Positions 62,124 to 64,000 of a stretch of DNA of 64,000 nucleotides are shown in pieces. This DNA is from Planctomycetota bacterium (GTDB lineage Bacteria > Planctomycetota > UBA1135 > GCA-002686595). The notes beneath the pieces were generated by a model. It saw nothing but the letters and a program-made list of their open reading frames with translations, was not told the origin of the DNA and searched no databases. A program made the position numbers and the translations under genes. The stretch covers positions 1-64,000 of the forward strand of contig JAQWJQ010000224.1 of the NCBI GenBank assembly GCA_029248265.1. Direction: 5' to 3'. Positions within the stretch are counted from its first letter, which is position 1. Each line of letters begins with the position of its first letter.

Positions 62124-63992
62124 TCAGAGCCCGGAGTATTTGATCGCCTCGACCGCGCTGCGGAGACCGCTGAGTTCGAAGGAGGCGCCGAAGACCTCGC
62201 CGTCTCCGTCGATGGCATTCCAGACGGTGATTTGGGCCGGGTCATCCTCAGCTTGGCGGCGGAGCTCACGGATGGAGACCGGCGGCGCGTCGTTGATATG
62301 GATCGAGCGGAGGCTCGCGATATCGGCGATGAGCTGGATCGCATCGGAGTAGTGGACTTGAGCTCCCTCGTGGTCCTCGACGAGCCTCGCGGCCTCGGCG
62401 ATGCGGCTGTCCACCGGAGACTCCCCGTCAAAGTCGCGGATCCTCTTTGTGGTCCCGAGGGTGTCGCCACCGAGCAAGAGGAGGACGTGGTCACCTGAGG
62501 TCGCGACCTTCAGGTGGAGCTTGGAGTCACCCAGATACGTCTTGAAGGCCTCGCGCATGGCCGCTCGACCGTCGAAGTCAATTCGACGTGTGTCGAACCG
62601 GACGCTGTAGTCCTCGACGAGGGTCCCCTCGACGATACTGCGGACCGGTAGCGCCATCTCGAAGCCCCAGGACTCGAGGTCGCACTTGGCGAGCATCAGT
62701 GAGATGGCCTCACGGGTGCGGGCCGGGTCAGCCGAGAGGAGGTAGACGGCGGCGTAGGCGTCACCGGGCTCCAGCCCGAAGGAGACGGCGGCGGCGTCCT
62801 CGAAGCTGCAGAGCATCTCGAGGATGGACGCCTGCATCGCGCCTCTGGTTGTGGAGTCGACCGAGAACACGGCGGGGGATCGCGAGCCGCTACGGGAGCC
62901 TCGTCCGTGGATCACCTGGGAGCCAGAAATCACGTCCCAGGCGTCCTCGAGGCGGTCCAGGACCTCCTCTGGCTCGAAGGCGACGACCCGGGTGAAGGCG
63001 TCCGAACCGTAGACGTGCCGGCTCAGTGCTCGGAGGACTCGCGTTGGGACCTTGGGCCGCGGCGCCTGGCGGTCGGCGTCTGTCCCGAGGCTCTCGAGGC
63101 GCGCGTGGACGACGACCCGGTCGGCGTCGAGGTCGAGACCGAAGGCCACCTGGTCGGCGCCCTCGAGTGACTCGAGGAGGTCGCCGGCGTTGATCTGGTT
63201 GATCTCGCTGCCGCCGAGGTACGGGCGGGCGATCCGGTACTGCTCGTTGATCTGATCCGCGGCGGAGTTGAGGTAGGGTCCGAGCACCTCAACGAGGTCA
63301 CCCGTGTTCATGCGCCCACGGATGAAACCCGGGGGCAACTGCTCGGTGACCTCGGCCGCTCCGTAGGCATCAGGCCTGGCGTCGAGGTCCTCGTGCTGGA
63401 TGACGATGTAGTCGCCTTCGCGGCGCGTGGCCGTGAGCTGCTCGGCGGTCATCGCTGCGATAGAGCGCACCAGCGGCGTCTCGTCCACGGCGGGGAGGAT
63501 CAGGACGGTCGTCTGCTCGCCGGTCCTTGGGAGCGGCGCGATGGCGAGGGCGAAGGGGTGCTCCGTGCTCATCTTCTGAACGTCGACGCCGGCGCCGATG
63601 AAGGGAGCGAGCATGTCCATGGGCTCCCACTCGACCAGGCCGTCCATGCCACCCTCGGACCGGAACCGCCGCACCGAATCCTCGAGCGCCTCAAGGGACT
63701 CGAACTCCACGAACGTCGTGGCCGTGTTCGGCACGTAGTCACTCAGGTTGATGTCCGTCCGCTCGCTCGCGGCTGCGGCGCGCACCGGGTCGGCGGGGAG
63801 AGCCACGGGCGCACCGACCTCGGCGTGGACCGGCTGGTTCACGGGCGCGGCCGCGCTGGTCGCCGGGGGCTCGACCTCACCCGTGCCTCCGCAGCCGCTC
63901 AGGAGAGCGAGGGCGAGGGTCAGGGCGCCGGTGGTGGAGGGAGGAACCGTCGGCAGGGCGCCGAGCACGAAGCTTGAGATGGGATTGGACAT
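62124..63992 (-). CDS. Large lipoprotein of unknown function
   Basis: 622 residues. A signal region ending ALALLSGC gives lipidated Cys34. After an Ala/Pro-rich linker, TDINLSDYVPNTATTFVEFE starts a domain with the rhythm of DUF3352-type planctomycetal proteins (D-x-V-P-x-x-T-x-x-x-V-x-V/F-x-S), with LPPGFIRGRMNTGDLVEVLGPY and LEGADQVAFGLDLDADRVVV in the middle and KLHLKVATSGDHVLLLLGG near the end. No catalytic motif. Function unknown. The start lies 9 nt from the window edge. Confidence 0.82.
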   Translation of the reverse strand: MSNPISSFVLGALPTVPPSTTGALTLALALLSGCGGTGEVEPPATSAAAPVNQPVHAEVGAPVALPADPVRAAAASERTDINLSDYVPNTATTFVEFESLEALEDSVRRFRSEGGMDGLVEWEPMDMLAPFIGAGVDVQKMSTEHPFALAIAPLPRTGEQTTVLILPAVDETPLVRSIAAMTAEQLTATRREGDYIVIQHEDLDARPDAYGAAEVTEQLPPGFIRGRMNTGDLVEVLGPYLNSAADQINEQYRIARPYLGGSEINQINAGDLLESLEGADQVAFGLDLDADRVVVHARLESLGTDADRQAPRPKVPTRVLRALSRHVYGSDAFTRVVAFEPEEVLDRLEDAWDVISGSQVIHGRGSRSGSRSPAVFSVDSTTRGAMQASILEMLCSFEDAAAVSFGLEPGDAYAAVYLLSADPARTREAISLMLAKCDLESWGFEMALPVRSIVEGTLVEDYSVRFDTRRIDFDGRAAMREAFKTYLGDSKLHLKVATSGDHVLLLLGGDTLGTTKRIRDFDGESPVDSRIAEAARLVEDHEGAQVHYSDAIQLIADIASLRSIHINDAPPVSIRELRRQAEDDPAQITVWNAIDGDGEVFGASFELSGLRSAVEAIKYSGL

Positions 63993-64000
63993 GGGAGCTA

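Overview
The window is a 64 kb chromosomal segment of very high GC content with dense, mostly single-copy housekeeping and envelope genes, and no phage, IS element, rRNA, tRNA or CRISPR array that I can see. Several features point to a marine-type Planctomycetota bacterium: DUF1080, large secreted proteins built from carboxypeptidase-regulatory-like repeats, a secreted M36-type peptidase with a C-terminal domain I associate with planctomycetal exported proteins, DUF3187, a membrane pyrophosphatase, and Shine-Dalgarno sequences that are often absent. This assignment is inference from gene content, not a database match. || Layout. 1-8 kb: a sensor kinase interrupted by an amber codon, rsfS, hppA, a DedA protein, a three-gene ABC-2-like exporter and a divergent FHA membrane protein. 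8-25 kb: a 1015-aa repeat protein, two overlapping glycosyltransferases, two small BamE-like lipoproteins, a molybdopterin oxidoreductase overlapping an SDR enzyme, divergent tonB and TonB-dependent receptor genes, DUF1080, a flippase-like membrane protein, a Cys-rich exported protein and an acetyltransferase. 25-35 kb: a second repeat protein, hutH overlapping a DAHP synthase gene, a Dus enzyme, a threonine-dehydratase-like enzyme overlapping a degenerate sulfatase-like lipoprotein, and trmJ. 35-45 kb: pduO, miaE, acylphosphatase, a selenocysteine-containing TlpA-like protein, DUF3187, patatin, Smr, a pta/AtuA operon and pcp. 45-64 kb: a Met-rich exported protein, the M36-type peptidase, a SelW-like selenoprotein, pyk, a FlhG-like/ParA/helix-hairpin-helix cluster, an aminotransferase overlapping upp, fdxA, pepF, a radical-SAM-like protein and a large lipoprotein. 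|| The most interesting signal is two selenoprotein genes that ordinary ORF calling splits or misses. At 36667-38211 an in-frame UGA falls at the first position of a redox motif (U-A-G-C) in a TlpA/thioredoxin-like protein. At 49660-49890 a UGA completes the C-x-x-U motif of a 76-aa SelW/Rdx protein. Both UGAs are followed at 14-17 nt by a stable hairpin with the identical apical loop GGUCU, as expected of bacterial SECIS elements. The organism should therefore encode selA/B/C/D elsewhere. || Other recurrent signals: a TAnnnT (often TAGACT) element 6-8 nt upstream of many start codons, suggesting that leaderless transcripts are common; a likely AUC start codon for rsfS; and four-base stop/start overlaps (ATGA, GTGA, TTGA) that define many small operons.
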